From: Cordia subcordata
Taxonomy: Eukaryota; Streptophyta; Magnoliopsida; Boraginales; Cordiaceae
Direction of reading: 5' to 3'
DNA: 64,000 bases
NCBI GenBank assembly: GCA_028554755.1
Contig: JAPTOF010000002.1
Location: forward strand, 7,675,001-7,739,000
Part shown: positions 51,266 through 61,693 of the stretch, piece after piece
How the letters are laid out: each line of letters opens with the position of its first letter
Numbering within the stretch: position 1 is the first letter of the stretch
The notes under the pieces: model-generated
The model's input: the letters and a program-made list of their open reading frames with translations, nothing else
Databases searched by the model: none
Told to the model about the DNA's origin: nothing
Position numbers and translations under genes: made by a program

Positions 51266-52149
51266 CTTCATTTGCTAAAAACTCACACTTTGGGATAGAA
51301 TTTGGCACAACGGACTGCTAAACTAGATTTAGCACGTCGAAAAGCCTTAGGAACACCCCCGGTCAACTTTAGTCAACATAGGTCGAAGTCAAACCCATTG
51401 GTAAAAGTCAACACCGTCCCTAAACACGGACTTCGGAGCAGAATCTGGAAAAATAGAGTCCAAAAACAAACTCAGCACATTGAAAAACATGGGATAAAGC
51501 TCTGGTCAAACTTGGTCAACCCTCGATCAACCGTTGACAGTCAACAGTCAACCCTAGTCAAAACTTGGTCAATCTGGTCAAGGTGGTCAAATTGGCTCTT
51601 CCTTTTTTATTTTTCCCTCCCCTTTTTTGTTCCTAGACTCAAGTCCCAACCAAAAAATAGAAATTCCCTTTCTTTAAAACCCAAGCCTTGAAAAACCTTT
51701 CTTTTATTTTGGACTCAACCTAAGCCCAAAAAAAAAAATAACTAAAACCCGTAGACCCAAACTCAAGACCTAACCCGTGAACAAGATCCTACCTTGACTC
51801 GATTCGTAACCAATGCTCAATGCTCCACCAACCTGATCTAAACACAAAAAAAAAAAAAAAATCTGAATACCCAAAACCAAACCCAAGAACACGCGAACTC
51901 TATCTTCTTTGCCTGTTTTTCAAACCCAAACACAAACCACGACCCGCCGATGTAAGCTTCCGCTCCAACCGCCAACGCTAGCTTCCGCTTCAACCGCCAA
52001 CGCTCAATGCAGATAGCACCGGAGCACTTCTCGCCAAATATAGACCTTTGTTTGGTTAGGCACTGTTTGATTTGAGCAATTTTGGTTTTACAGTGAGTTT
52101 TTGTTTTTCCCTTAAGCAATGGAAAAAACATAAGCTCTAGATACCAGTT
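51266..52149 (-). other. copia leader between gag and the 5' LTR
   Basis: About 880 bp of untranslated leader. It is rich in GGTCAA/GTCAAC motifs (51360-51590), and the ORFs there have no known domain. The primer site is at its far end (52134-52147). Confidence 0.55.
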
Positions 52150-52383
52150 TGTTAATGACGCGAGAGAATTACATGGTTCGGCCTAAAGCCTACGCCTAAG
52201 CCAACAGAGAATAATTGCACTATTGATCAGCGGATATTATAGACACAGGTTTTCTAAACAGTATACTACTAAAATAAGACAACATATTAGTTATGTACTA
52301 TTATGGTAACAAGTCTACAAGATAACTTGCTAATAAAGCAATTTAGTTTTCTTGTTGCCAAAGAATACGGGCCATAATCCACA
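52150..52383 (-). repeat. copia 5' LTR (shortened)
   Basis: Matches the 3' LTR at 41291-41622 over its ends, but about 90 bp after GCGGATATTA is missing. Confidence 0.85.
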
Positions 52384-52499
52384 TCGTTTCACCACCATTC
52401 TCCAATTACGCTTTATCCAAACTGTATAGTTAACTTTTAGCAAACACGAAGGAGAAAATGAGTTAATAACCTATTTTTCCTTTCTTCCTTTTTTCTTTT

Positions 52500-52600
52500 T
52501 GTTTTTTTGGAAAACTTCCACCCACGGAGGATTGAATCCAGAACTTCACATTTGAAGAAAATAGTCTAAACCATTTGAATTATCTCTTAATCTCCACTTT
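52500..52600 (-). repeat. SINE-like copy, reversed
   Basis: On the minus strand it reads TAATTCAAATGGTTTAGACT, then TTCTGGATTCAATCCTCCG, the same tRNA-like head as at 2335-2460 and 39017-39128, followed by a poly-A-type tail (T run on the plus strand). No target duplication was found. Confidence 0.5.
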
Positions 52601-52940
52601 TTTTTTTTCTTTTGAGAAAGGATAAATGTAACAAAATCCTTATTATTTATTGTAAGTGTTTTTAATATCTTTTGTGGTGCTAAAAATTCTTCATCACACT
52701 CCTAAACTTTCTGAAATTATCAAACTCATCCCAAATGTTTAACAATGCTAACAAAATTAAATTTTATAGTCGAACCATTAACTACTTTTGGCATCACAGA
52801 GGGTGCATTTTACTCAAAATTAATTTGGACACAAAAATTTTAACTTGCAATTTGGGTACGTGCAATACACCTATGGTTAAAGGTAATACATTTTTTTTTA
52901 ACACAGGAGATTTTGATGCACTTGTGACGAATGCTTTTTA

Positions 52941-54201
52941 ATAGGGGTGTTTACTCATTGGAGATCCCCAATATTTTCTCCAAACTTTTGGAGTTTGGGA
53001 AATTGGAGAAAAAAGATTGGATATGGAAATTTTTTTGAGAAAAAAGTTAGAGATTGAATAAAATTCTAAATTTTGGAGATTATCCAATTTATCCAAAATT
53101 AAATGGACTAACTTTTTAAAAGATCAAATATACACACTACACACACTTTCCACATTACAAACACTACACATTACACACATTTCACACATTACACGCACTA
53201 CACACATTTAACACATTACGCAAAATGCATCCTGGCCTTGGCCTCCAGGTCCCCGGCACCCCGACGCCCAGGCCCGGGGGTCAAGGGGTTGGATGCCGGC
53301 TACCCAAGCCCGATGCACCTAGGACTGGATCATGAGTGCAAGTGGGCCGCCATGAACATAGGCGTTGGGGTTGAGACGCGGAGTATTGTAGTAGCGGGGC
53401 ACTATGGTAGCGGGGTCTCGGGCTGCTATGGACACAAGCGTCGGGGTCGGGTTGAGGTCGGGGCCCGTGCCCGCCTCGCATCGGGCTCGGCTGGGCACCG
53501 AGGCCCGGCCGAGACTCGGGGCCAAGGTCGTCCTGCATCGGGCCGAAGCTGATGCGCTGCGGCCGGGGTCCAAGAGCAAGGTCCTAAGGTGCCAGCCACT
53601 TAGGGGTGGGACTCGGGGCCCTGAGCCACCTCCCTAGTCCCGAGGGCCCGTGCAAGGCCCCCAAGTTCTCAGGGCACCTGGGGTTGAGAACTGGGGGCTC
53701 GGACCTAGTGGGTCGGTGGTCGAGAGTAAGATCCTGGGTGCTGGGCACACCATCTCCTGCGTCGCAGGTCAGCGCATAGGGCAAAGACCTGGGGGTCCAG
53801 GCTAGGTCTCGGGGGGTCAGGGGTCAGGAGCAAGGTCGTAGGGTGTCGAATACGGGACACGGAGAGGCCCGGGCCAGGTCTCTGGTGCTGGGCCGCCGAA
53901 GCTCGGATTTTTGGTATGACAACAAAACCATGAAAGATTTTTTATAGAGAAAATAAAAACAATTTATGTTTCACGAGTGTGTGTTTAGTATGTGTATTTT
54001 TAGTGTGTGTTTACCTTTAAAATATTTTCTTAAATTGGAGATCTCCATTCACTAAGGAGTTTTGTCCAATTTTCCTATTATCCAAATTGTATTCCCCACT
54101 GGGGAATTGTGCAAAAATTGGTGAATTTTTTTTCAAAATTATTTTGAAAAAATAATAATGCTCTATTTTGAACTAGATAATCTCTAATGAAAACCCTCAT
54201 T
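52941..54201. mobile_element. putative non-autonomous DNA element with a GC-rich core
   Basis: The outer ends AGGGGTGTTTACTCATTGGA and, on the other strand, GAGGGTTTTCATTAGAGATT are imperfect inverted repeats. Inside these are CA-rich (53130-53220, CACACATTACAC units) and GT-rich (53968-54010) stretches that mirror each other. The core 53225-53910 is very GC-rich in a window that is otherwise AT-rich. It holds degenerate direct repeats of the type GAGCAAGGTC.TA.GGTG at about 53572, 53716 and 53823. Long ORFs in the core run in all frames, as expected from GC-rich DNA, and show no known domain. Element family and coding status are not established. Confidence 0.45.
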
Positions 54202-54585
54202 TGTTAGATCACAAGTTTCAATACACTTTTGATGGAGTATAAGGAAACTCGGTGCATTTTACTCCCAGTAGAACAATGGAGGAATTCATCCCAAATTTTT
54301 CTTTCTAATTCTTGGAAACTAGAATTCGGGTTACTTGGTCTCAGTGTCCATATATATGGAGAGAGAGCGAGAGAGTAGGTACCCTTGATGCAAAAAAAAA
54401 ATAAAAAAAAAAGCCACTCGAATTCAAGATTGGTATTTAACTCTTTAATTTGCAAATTAAATTATTCCAGTTTGACTTTTTTCTTAAAAATATTAAATTA
54501 ATTAACTCAGTTTCTCCTCAGAACGTTTTCTCCGGTGTTTATAAACTCAAACAAACTGTTTCACCCATCTCACTAGTGCTCTGAG

Positions 54586-57219
54586 ATGGAGAAAGCAGCA
54601 GAAACATCGTCAGCAACAAATGCAAGACAGCCAGATGATGATGATAATGATGACACCAACGTAGGAGCAGCAGAGTATTACGACAACAGCAGCAGCAGCA
54701 ACGTGAAGAGGGCAAGGCTGCAGTCAACGCTGACAGCACTCCTCGCCGATCCCATACTCTCCGATGTGCCAAAGCAACCGACTTTGTCCGACGTCGACAC
54801 CCTCATCAGCTTAGAACTCGGCAGCGCCATGCGCATCTCTGTTCGTAAATTGGACTCCACCACTTTCGGTAACCTTCCCCCTTTTTGGCTTCTCTCCATT
54901 TTTCCTTTTTGCTCTTTCAGCAATTTTTACAAACACTTAGCTTGCAATCAGAGATGTGGCCCGTTTGAATTGTTTTTTTTTTACGATGTGCTCTTTTTCT
55001 TTTTCTTTTTCTTTTTTTTTTATAATTAGGAAAAGGTGTTTTTGTGTGAACCTAAAAATTCTAGCTCATCGAAAAAGTTGAAATTCAGCCGTTTTCAAAG
55101 TTTCAGTTTTTTTTTTGTTTTTGGTGTAATTCAAATATTTATTGCAAAAAAGATGTGCTTCTTTTAAAAGAAAAAGTGCTTATGGATAAAAGCCAATCCA
55201 AATGGATCCATAGTGTAACTAACGACGTTCATTTAAAGGCAGATGGTGTACAATGAGTGACGCCCCGTTCCATGTCGGTTATGAGATTTGTTGTCAAGTT
55301 TACAATGAGTTGGGATCACTATTAGACTTGAGCATTTCGGTTTGATTAGACTTAATATAGTGGCACATGATCAGACGAGAGTGTAGCTCAATCATAGCAC
55401 CCTTCATTTGGGACGGATAAGTCTCGAGATTGAGTCCTCGTGGGGTAAGTGGGTAACCAATATTAATCATTTTAGAAAAAAAAAAAGAAAATAGTGACGC
55501 GAAAATAGTGACACACCATTAGCTGAGCTTGGCTCATTGCACAATGCTTCTTTGGGGTTCGGGAAGAGTCAGACTCACTTGCATTCTTACCTCTGAGAAG
55601 GAATTTCTGTAGTTTATTTTCATGACTCGAATGGGTGACCTTTTGATGTAACTTTTACAAACATGTTTAGCCTGCAATGAAGGATAGTGTACCTAATGTC
55701 ATTTTGATGAGGGGGTCTGTCTTAGTGGTAGCACTCTGGATGAGTCACCTTGGTGTAAGTGGGAGAATTGCTGTTGATCCTTTTTAAACGGAAAAAAAGT
55801 GTCATTCGCTAATAAAAGAGTGCACGAGGAAAGTGCACGAAGCTCTCTCATTGGTTGAGAAAGGGTTGAATCCACTTTCGTGCAGTCTTTGATTGTACCC
55901 TTGCAAGAGACTGTTTGTATTGCTCGAGCTGGTGAACCTCATGTTGTATAGTGACAACTTTATTGTTATATCAGACTACCCTTTAATGGAGTTTGTAACT
56001 GATTGTTTTTTCTTCGTTGTGTTTCTATTGGTGATGTTAAGATGTGGCAGTGATGAATATGGCTACTGTGAAGGACTTGAAATTGGCAATTAAGAAGAAA
56101 GTGAATGACGTGGAGCAGTGTAAGATGGGTCATCGTCACATTTCATGGTATGTACATGTATTAACTCATTGGTAAACAAGACTGCCACCACACTGCCATG
56201 AGTACCAAACTTTTGTATAAAATTTGTCAATAATCAAAAGAACTCTTGGAAGTTGCCGAGATCAAGCAATAATGTAATTTATGATTTGTAAGAATGTGCC
56301 AATGAACGTCTGTAAGGACACGAGCGGTGAACCTCATTTTTATAAATCACAAAATTTAAAGATCACTACATTCTCACATGGTGTGACATGTGATTCCAAC
56401 AAAATCCGTCGTTGATTTTGGCCTTTGTAATTAAATTAATAATTACCAGTAACTGGGCCATATTAAATTGGTGCATTGAGGGATTTTAAGATTTTGCTAT
56501 GGTTAAGTCATAAGTGTGCTATGAAGAAAATATTAAATCTTTTTCTTTCTTTTTCCAAAAGTGTGTTGCTTGGTTAATGCTATGGTTTTGTTGTTATTTT
56601 TGATTTTCAGGAAGCATGTATGGGCAAACCTTTGTCTTGCATATCGTAATGAGAAGCTACTTGATGATAATACTTCTCTTCAGGATTATCAAATAAGGAA
56701 CAATTCTCAGGTACCTAAGCTTTTACTATGTGCTGAGTTTTTTTAGATCAAATTTAAATAGCAACTTTATCAAATGCATACTTACTTTTTGCTTTTTGGA
56801 TTTCGGGGGTTAAGATTGCTCAAGAGTCGGTATATAAGTTTTTCGTAGACATCTCACTGTTAGGAGCTGTGCCGTCCAGCTGAAACTTGGGTTGAAAATG
56901 AAAACTTTGTTCTTATGCTCCTCTGCAATTTCAAATTCTGTCATATACTAAATGCATTGTTGCTCAGCTGTTTACATCCAAAAGTTGAAAAGCTTTATCA
57001 GACTGCTTCGTTATAATTCCAGAATGTATCATTCTTCATCCTAATCATTTCCAAACATTTTGCTTTCTAAATCTTCAACACGACTTGCATACTTTGCAGG
57101 TCCATTTTCTGCCCTATGTTATGTCAAAGGCTTCTCAAAAACATTCAAGGAGGAGAAAACATCGGTTCTTTCATGGTTTGAGTAAGGCTGCCCTAACAAA
57201 CGTTCATGCTCAGCTCTAA
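54586..57219 (+). CDS. SNRNP25: U11/U12 snRNP 25 kDa protein
   Basis: Exons 54586-54868, 56042-56147, 56611-56710 and 57100-57219 give 202 residues. After a Ser/Asp-rich N terminus comes KRARLQSTLTALLADPILSDVP, then a ubiquitin-like domain (about 86-170) with ISVRKLDSTTFDVAVMNMAT, VKDLKLAIKKKV, GHRHISWKHVWANLCLAY, KLLDDNTSLQDYQIRNNSQV and a basic tail (RRRKHRFF). This matches the 25K protein of the U11/U12 di-snRNP, which recognises the 5' splice site of U12-type introns in the minor spliceosome. Arabidopsis AT3G07860 is the likely counterpart (from memory). Its own introns all have GT-AG ends of the ordinary U2 kind. Intron 1 (1,173 bp) carries one MITE and two SINE-like copies. Confidence 0.95.
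54958..55210. mobile_element. MITE in intron 1 of the U11/U12-25K gene
   Basis: Left end GGCCCGTTTGAATTG and right end AAAAGCCAATCCAAATGGAT are inverted copies of the family at 3724-3936. No clear target duplication. Confidence 0.6.
55380..55490 (+). repeat. SINE-like copy in intron 1 of the U11/U12-25K gene
   Basis: GAGTGTAGCTCAATCATAGC resembles a tRNA box A, and GAGATTGAGTCCTCGTGGGG a box B, followed by a body and an A-rich tail at about 55482. Confidence 0.5.
55700..55798 (+). repeat. second SINE-like copy in the same intron
   Basis: GTCTGTCTTAGTGGTAGCAC is box A-like. The body ends in GGAAAAAAA. TGTCATT occurs at both sides (near 55698 and 55801), a possible short target duplication. 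Confidence 0.45.
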
Positions 57220-57343
57220 GTTTCTCCTAGTTGGCTTAATCTAGATACGTTGCAAGTCCCTTTCTGGGGTTCAAGTTAAGTGAGCAATCATGCAAGCACT
57301 CTTCTTGTAAATATGGCAAAATTCCCCATGAAGTAACAAATTG

Positions 57344-57443
57344 AGGATTAGGGGATACTTTAAGTGGTTGAGACTATTTTTCACGAGCATGAAGTTCTAG
57401 GTTAGAATCTTATAGGGGTGGGGGTTTTGCCCAAAAAAAAAAG
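57344..57443 (+). mobile_element. tRNA-derived SINE downstream of the U11/U12-25K gene
   Basis: Same family as 39017-39128: GGGGATACTTTAAGTGGTTG (box A-like), TCTAGGTTAGAATC (decayed box B) and an A tail. It is flanked by a perfect 12-bp repeat AGTAACAAATTG (57332-57343 and 57444-57455). Confidence 0.85.
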
Positions 57444-57455
57444 AGTAACAAATTG

Positions 57456-58637
57456 TTATTCTATATTGCAGTAGTTTTGTTTCCTATTCTTATTTTATTC
57501 CGGGGAAGGCTCGCTAGAGGGCATACGAGGGGATCCAAATCCACCCAGGATGAGACGAGGTTGCTTAGGCAAACAAAGACACAGGAGAAACGTTTGCAGA
57601 AGCATCTGATTGGTGAGGTCTTAAAAATGTCATATACTGAACCATTGGCCCAAGGGCCAGTCAGCATCACCCAGATTTGAGCCCATGAACCATTAATATT
57701 CTCTGGACCAGTGTATTGGGCCTATTTGAGCCGAAAGAGAAAAAGTCAATGGATAAGCTAATCAACTCTTGTTTTCCTTTTTGCTTTTTATTTGTGTCCT
57801 ATAGTAAGATGATAAGGTGGCTGTGTTTATTCTATACATTATTGTCGCCTAGACCCTAGACAATTTTAGTTTATGATCACTGGTTAACGTCTAAATTCGG
57901 GAAAGGTGGTTGCCTACATTTTTCTCAAAATAAGCACCTTTTGTCTGACTTTAATGAGAAGCAATTATATTAATATCTCAAAATTGTACAAGAAGGTCAA
58001 AAACAATAGAATAACGATGGTCTCGTACATAAAAGTTTCACATTAAGATGTGTTCTAGAAAAGATTAGACAAACTTTGAGATCTATCTTAGATGATATAC
58101 TGTTAGATATATCAAATTAATTAAGTATATATTTTTTAATAATTTGAAATTAGATGAAATAGTTATTTATATAGTACTAAAATATGATTACCAAAAACGT
58201 TCGTATTCAAAATTTCAACACTATTGGATTAAATTTATCACTATGTTGCCAATAATTATAAAATCTTAATGTTATGAGAAAGTTTTTACTCTTGGCTACG
58301 TGTTTATTGGATCACCGACAAAATCACTTTCATTATCGACATTTTAGCAAAGATACAAATGATATACATTCTTTGGACAATCCGCCAAGTATTAAGTAAC
58401 GTGAAACTTTGTCCTTTCATTACGTTTGTTGTCAATTGTCATTATTGAAACATTATCACATGAAGTTAGAGACAACGTGGTCGTTTCATATCCCTTTCTG
58501 TTCATTTATGTTTTATTCTCAGGCGCCCACTGGTAAGTTAAGTAGCAATCAATTTTAAGGCAATTCTTATTTTTGAACCAAAAAAAAAAAAAAAAGCAAA
58601 AAAGCATTGGATAAACCACTCTGCAAAAATAGGAATT
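57456..58637. other. intergenic, no gene recognised
   Basis: AT-rich. The ORFs around 57453-57680 lack known domains and lie in no exon-like context. Confidence 0.4.
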
Positions 58638-59042
58638 AGAGGGTGTCTCGCTTTGCTTTTTATAAGTTACTTATAAATATTTGATGCTTATAAGCAGTTT
58701 TTAATGTTTACAAACAAATAACATATAAGCAGATAAGTATTTGTATAAAATGTGTTTATAAGTTATTAACATATTTAGTAAATATATACTTATAAGAAGT
58801 AGTATTTGTCAAATGATTAACAAGGAAATTTCATTAATTAAGGGATAACTTTTTTGTGTTTTTAAGGATTGTAAATGTAATTTTATTTGATCGTTTGTGA
58901 TTGCTTATAAGCAAATATAGAAAAAGTTAGAGATGGTGTCTTTTTTTAATTGCTTATAACCAACTTTACTTACTTATAAATATAATTTGCCAAATAAATA
59001 GATTTTATTTTTTTACTTATAAGCACTCCCAAACACCCTCTT
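58638..59042. mobile_element. MITE with GAGGGTGT ends
   Basis: GAGGGTGTCTCGCTTTGCTT at the left and AAGCACTCCCAAACACCCTC at the right are inverted. The interior is full of CTTATAAGC-like palindromes. The flanks are TTA and TTC, so the target duplication is uncertain. Related to the elements at 61240-61575. Confidence 0.65.
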
Positions 59043-60244
59043 CCTCTTGGTCCACTTATGACCTTATAAAATATAACGTATATATGTTCTTGTTTCTGAC
59101 CTTTCTTTGCTTTTCCTACTTTTTTATTTTCTTAATGTAATCCATCTGCTTTTGCTATACCACTAATAAATATTATCCTCCGATTTTGCTTAATTAATTC
59201 TCCATTAAGTTCGATCAAATAGAAAAAAGGAAAAAAGGATATCTCCATTAGATAACGGATAACCTAACACAACAATGAAAATGAGTGCCTCCTCCATTAA
59301 AGATGGTGGTGGCTTTTACTTTAAGCATGCCTAGTCCACCTCACCAAAAAAAGTACAGATAGAAGAAAAAGGCACGTCTAGCATGGTCTAGATTGTGTTT
59401 GTTAGTGCTTATTTTGGTTAAGCACTTTTGATTAAAAGAAAAAGGAAAAGAAAAATTAATAATTTTTTTTTAATTTTAATAAATTGCGAATAGTTATGAG
59501 CACCCAAATAAGCTCAGCCGAAAGGGCTGCTAAACTTTTGCAATTGGCTATTGTAGATAAGTTTAATGTCTCTTTCAAGTGAAAACCATTTTTGAAATTA
59601 GTAACACAATCAACAAATCGCAAGCTTAACATGGCCCACGGCAAAGCAACTGCAAGACAGATCAACATAATTGTTTAGACCTTTATTAGACTTTAGGCTT
59701 TATTTTTATTCCTTTCATTTATCATTCCATTCATATACACGTTACAACTATTGTACTCCAACTCGAAACAATTATTCTAGTAACACAACATTTAAGGCAT
59801 TGATGGAACACTTAAACATTTTAGGTTCGAATTAATCAAGAGGCTATCATTTATTAATTACATGGCGTTGTGATAAAGACCTACTACAGAAATAGGAGAT
59901 TTAACTTATGTTTGGGTTTGAATTAATTAAGAATCTATTTTTTTTTTCAAAAAGAATCAAATAAATTTTGTGTTTAATTAATTTAGAATATACATCTTTT
60001 GACAAATCATATTTATCGATTTTTACATCCAAATACGAGTCCCCAAAAAGATATTTGTCCTAGTGCAAAAGTAAAATCCAACTTTTGTGGTTCAGTTTCT
60101 TACTTCTTCTTCTTCTTCCTTTTTTTTTTTTTTTTAATTTTGGTTCCAAAAGAGGGGCAAAGGAACCCACAACTTTAGTGAAACCAATGGGTGCACTCCA
60201 ACAAGTTCTGAGAATAATGTAAAATGGAATATGCACTTTTGTAA

Positions 60245-60284
<40 letters not shown>

Positions 60285-60689
60285 TAGCATTATGTGGCCC
60301 TTCAAAAACCTTTTTACTAGTATCACTTTTTCTTTCTTGATCATTAATTTAGTTTCATTTATATTGCATAACAGACAAAACATTATATTATGTACTACTA
60401 TATAAAATTCAAGAAAAACAACTTGTTTCTAACTAATCAATAAAAACTTAGAGGAAAATAAGGCACGCACTTGGAATGTGGTGAAGCCATCTATTCATAT
60501 TCAAGTTCAAATTAATAAAAAAAAAGTATTTTTTTAAAATCAATTTTGAAAAAGCCTTATCCCCAATTAGCTTAGTGCATCTATTTTTTAAGACAAAATC
60601 ATGTCATGCATAACATAACCCTTCTTTTTTTTTTTCCCTTGATGATAGGAAAATGCAATTGACAGAGTTTAACTGTCAAAAGATCGACG
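59043..60689. other. intergenic, with a trinucleotide run
   Basis: An AAT/ATA run of about 12 units lies at 60248-60283. No gene is recognised; the poly-Tyr ORF there is a by-product. Confidence 0.45.
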
Positions 60690-60995
60690 ACATGCATTAA
60701 TCACCAAGTGAATCAGGCAAGTGCAGACTGTTATCCAAAAGATGCACCAAATGAATAAAAATGATTGATAGGCCTTGATCACCAAGTGAGTCAAGTCAAG
60801 TGTAGATAATTGTTTCAGATATGCACCAAGTGATTAAGAAGGATCGACAAACCCTAATCACCAAGAGAGCCAAGTCAAGTGCATACCATTGTTCCAAAAA
60901 TGTACCAAGTGAATAAGAAGAATCGGGAGGCCCTAATCATCAAGTGAGCCAGCTCAGGTGCAAATCGTTATCCCAAAGACACACCAAGTAAGAAG
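60690..60995. repeat. minisatellite, four diverged units of 77-81 bp
   Basis: Units begin near 60699, 60777, 60858 and 60935 with (A/G)ATCA(C/T)CAAG(T/A)GAG(T/C)CA(A/G), each followed by CAAGTG-type and ATGCACCAAGTGA(A/T)TAAGA-type segments. Flanks are non-repetitive. Confidence 0.75.
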
Positions 60996-61239
60996 GGAGC
61001 CTTCCGTAATACAAGGAAAGACTTGAACTTGAATGTAATACAAATATGAAAAATCTCTTCATTAACTAACTCATCCATGTGTCCACATGCTTGAGAATAT
61101 GCCTTTCCCCCATACCTATCCACTCAATCCAATTGAGGCCAAAATGGATAAGGCGTCGCGGGGGCCCCACCTCTGCTGTCCCACCATACATTAACTGACA
61201 CCAAACCAAATTAACTGTACCCCTAACCTTGACTAAGAG

Positions 61240-61575
61240 AGCGTTTGGCTTTGCTTATTTTGGGGGTTTATAAACACCTAAAAATATATATATTCTTACA
61301 TTTTTTTATTATCTAATTATTTATAAACACTTAAATAAACAAATCCAAACACCCTTTACAAGAGGGTGTTTGGATTTACTTATTTAAGTGCTTATAAGCA
61401 CCTAAAAAATACTTTTAAAGGGTGTTTGATTTTGCTTATTTAAGTATTTATAAGTATTTAAAAAATATTCTTTTTACTATTTAAATGTTTATAAACATCA
61501 AATAAACAAAGTTAATACCCTTTCAATTATTTAAGTGCTTATAAGTACTAAATAAACGAAGCCAAACACCCTCTT
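61240..61575. mobile_element. cluster of three related MITEs, one nested in another
   Basis: Element 1 (about 61240-61355) runs from GAGCGTTTGGCTTTGCTTA to AAACAAATCCAAACACCC. Element 2 (about 61362-61575) runs from GAGGGTGTTTGGATTTACTT to AACGAAGCCAAACACCCTC. Element 3 (about 61419-61520) starts AAAGGGTGTTTGATTTTGC and ends AACAAAGTTAATACCCTTT inside element 2. The cluster ends about 120 bp before the start codon at 61694. Confidence 0.7.
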
Positions 61576-61693
61576 AACTTTTACCATTTACCTTCGTCTG
61601 CTCCCATTTTAAAGCCAATACAATTCCTACAAGCTGAAGCACAAAAACAAAAAAGAAACACCAGAAAAAACCCGTCAAACCGCTATCACCACC

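Larger units (their letters stand above)
41291..52383 (-). mobile_element. degenerate Ty1/copia retrotransposon with nested insertions
   Basis: The element is on the minus strand. The 3' LTR is 41291-41622 and the 5' LTR is 52150-52383; both have TGT...ACA ends and share TTTCTAAACAGTATA and CTATTATGGTAACAAGTC. The 5' LTR has lost about 90 bp. The flanks TCATT and TCGTT differ at one base and are the likely target duplication. The primer site (TGGTATC-type, for initiator tRNA-Met) lies next to the 5' LTR at about 52134-52147, with one extra base. Coding pieces in order are gag start, integrase end, reverse transcriptase and RNase H, all broken. Between LTRs, a solo LTR (42429-46152) and a gypsy piece (about 47585-51164) interrupt it, and part of gag and integrase is missing. 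Confidence 0.9.

Noticed and set aside
53238..53784. Overlapping long ORFs in the GC-rich island on both strands
   Set aside because: Open frames in most phases are expected from GC-rich DNA; no domain, no splice structure.
54869..57099. U12-type introns within the U11/U12-25K gene
   Set aside because: Donors are GTAACC, GTATGT and GTACCT; none has the ATATCC or GTATCC start of U12-type introns.
60060..60383. ORF with a poly-Tyr run
   Set aside because: Produced by the ATA/TAT trinucleotide run.
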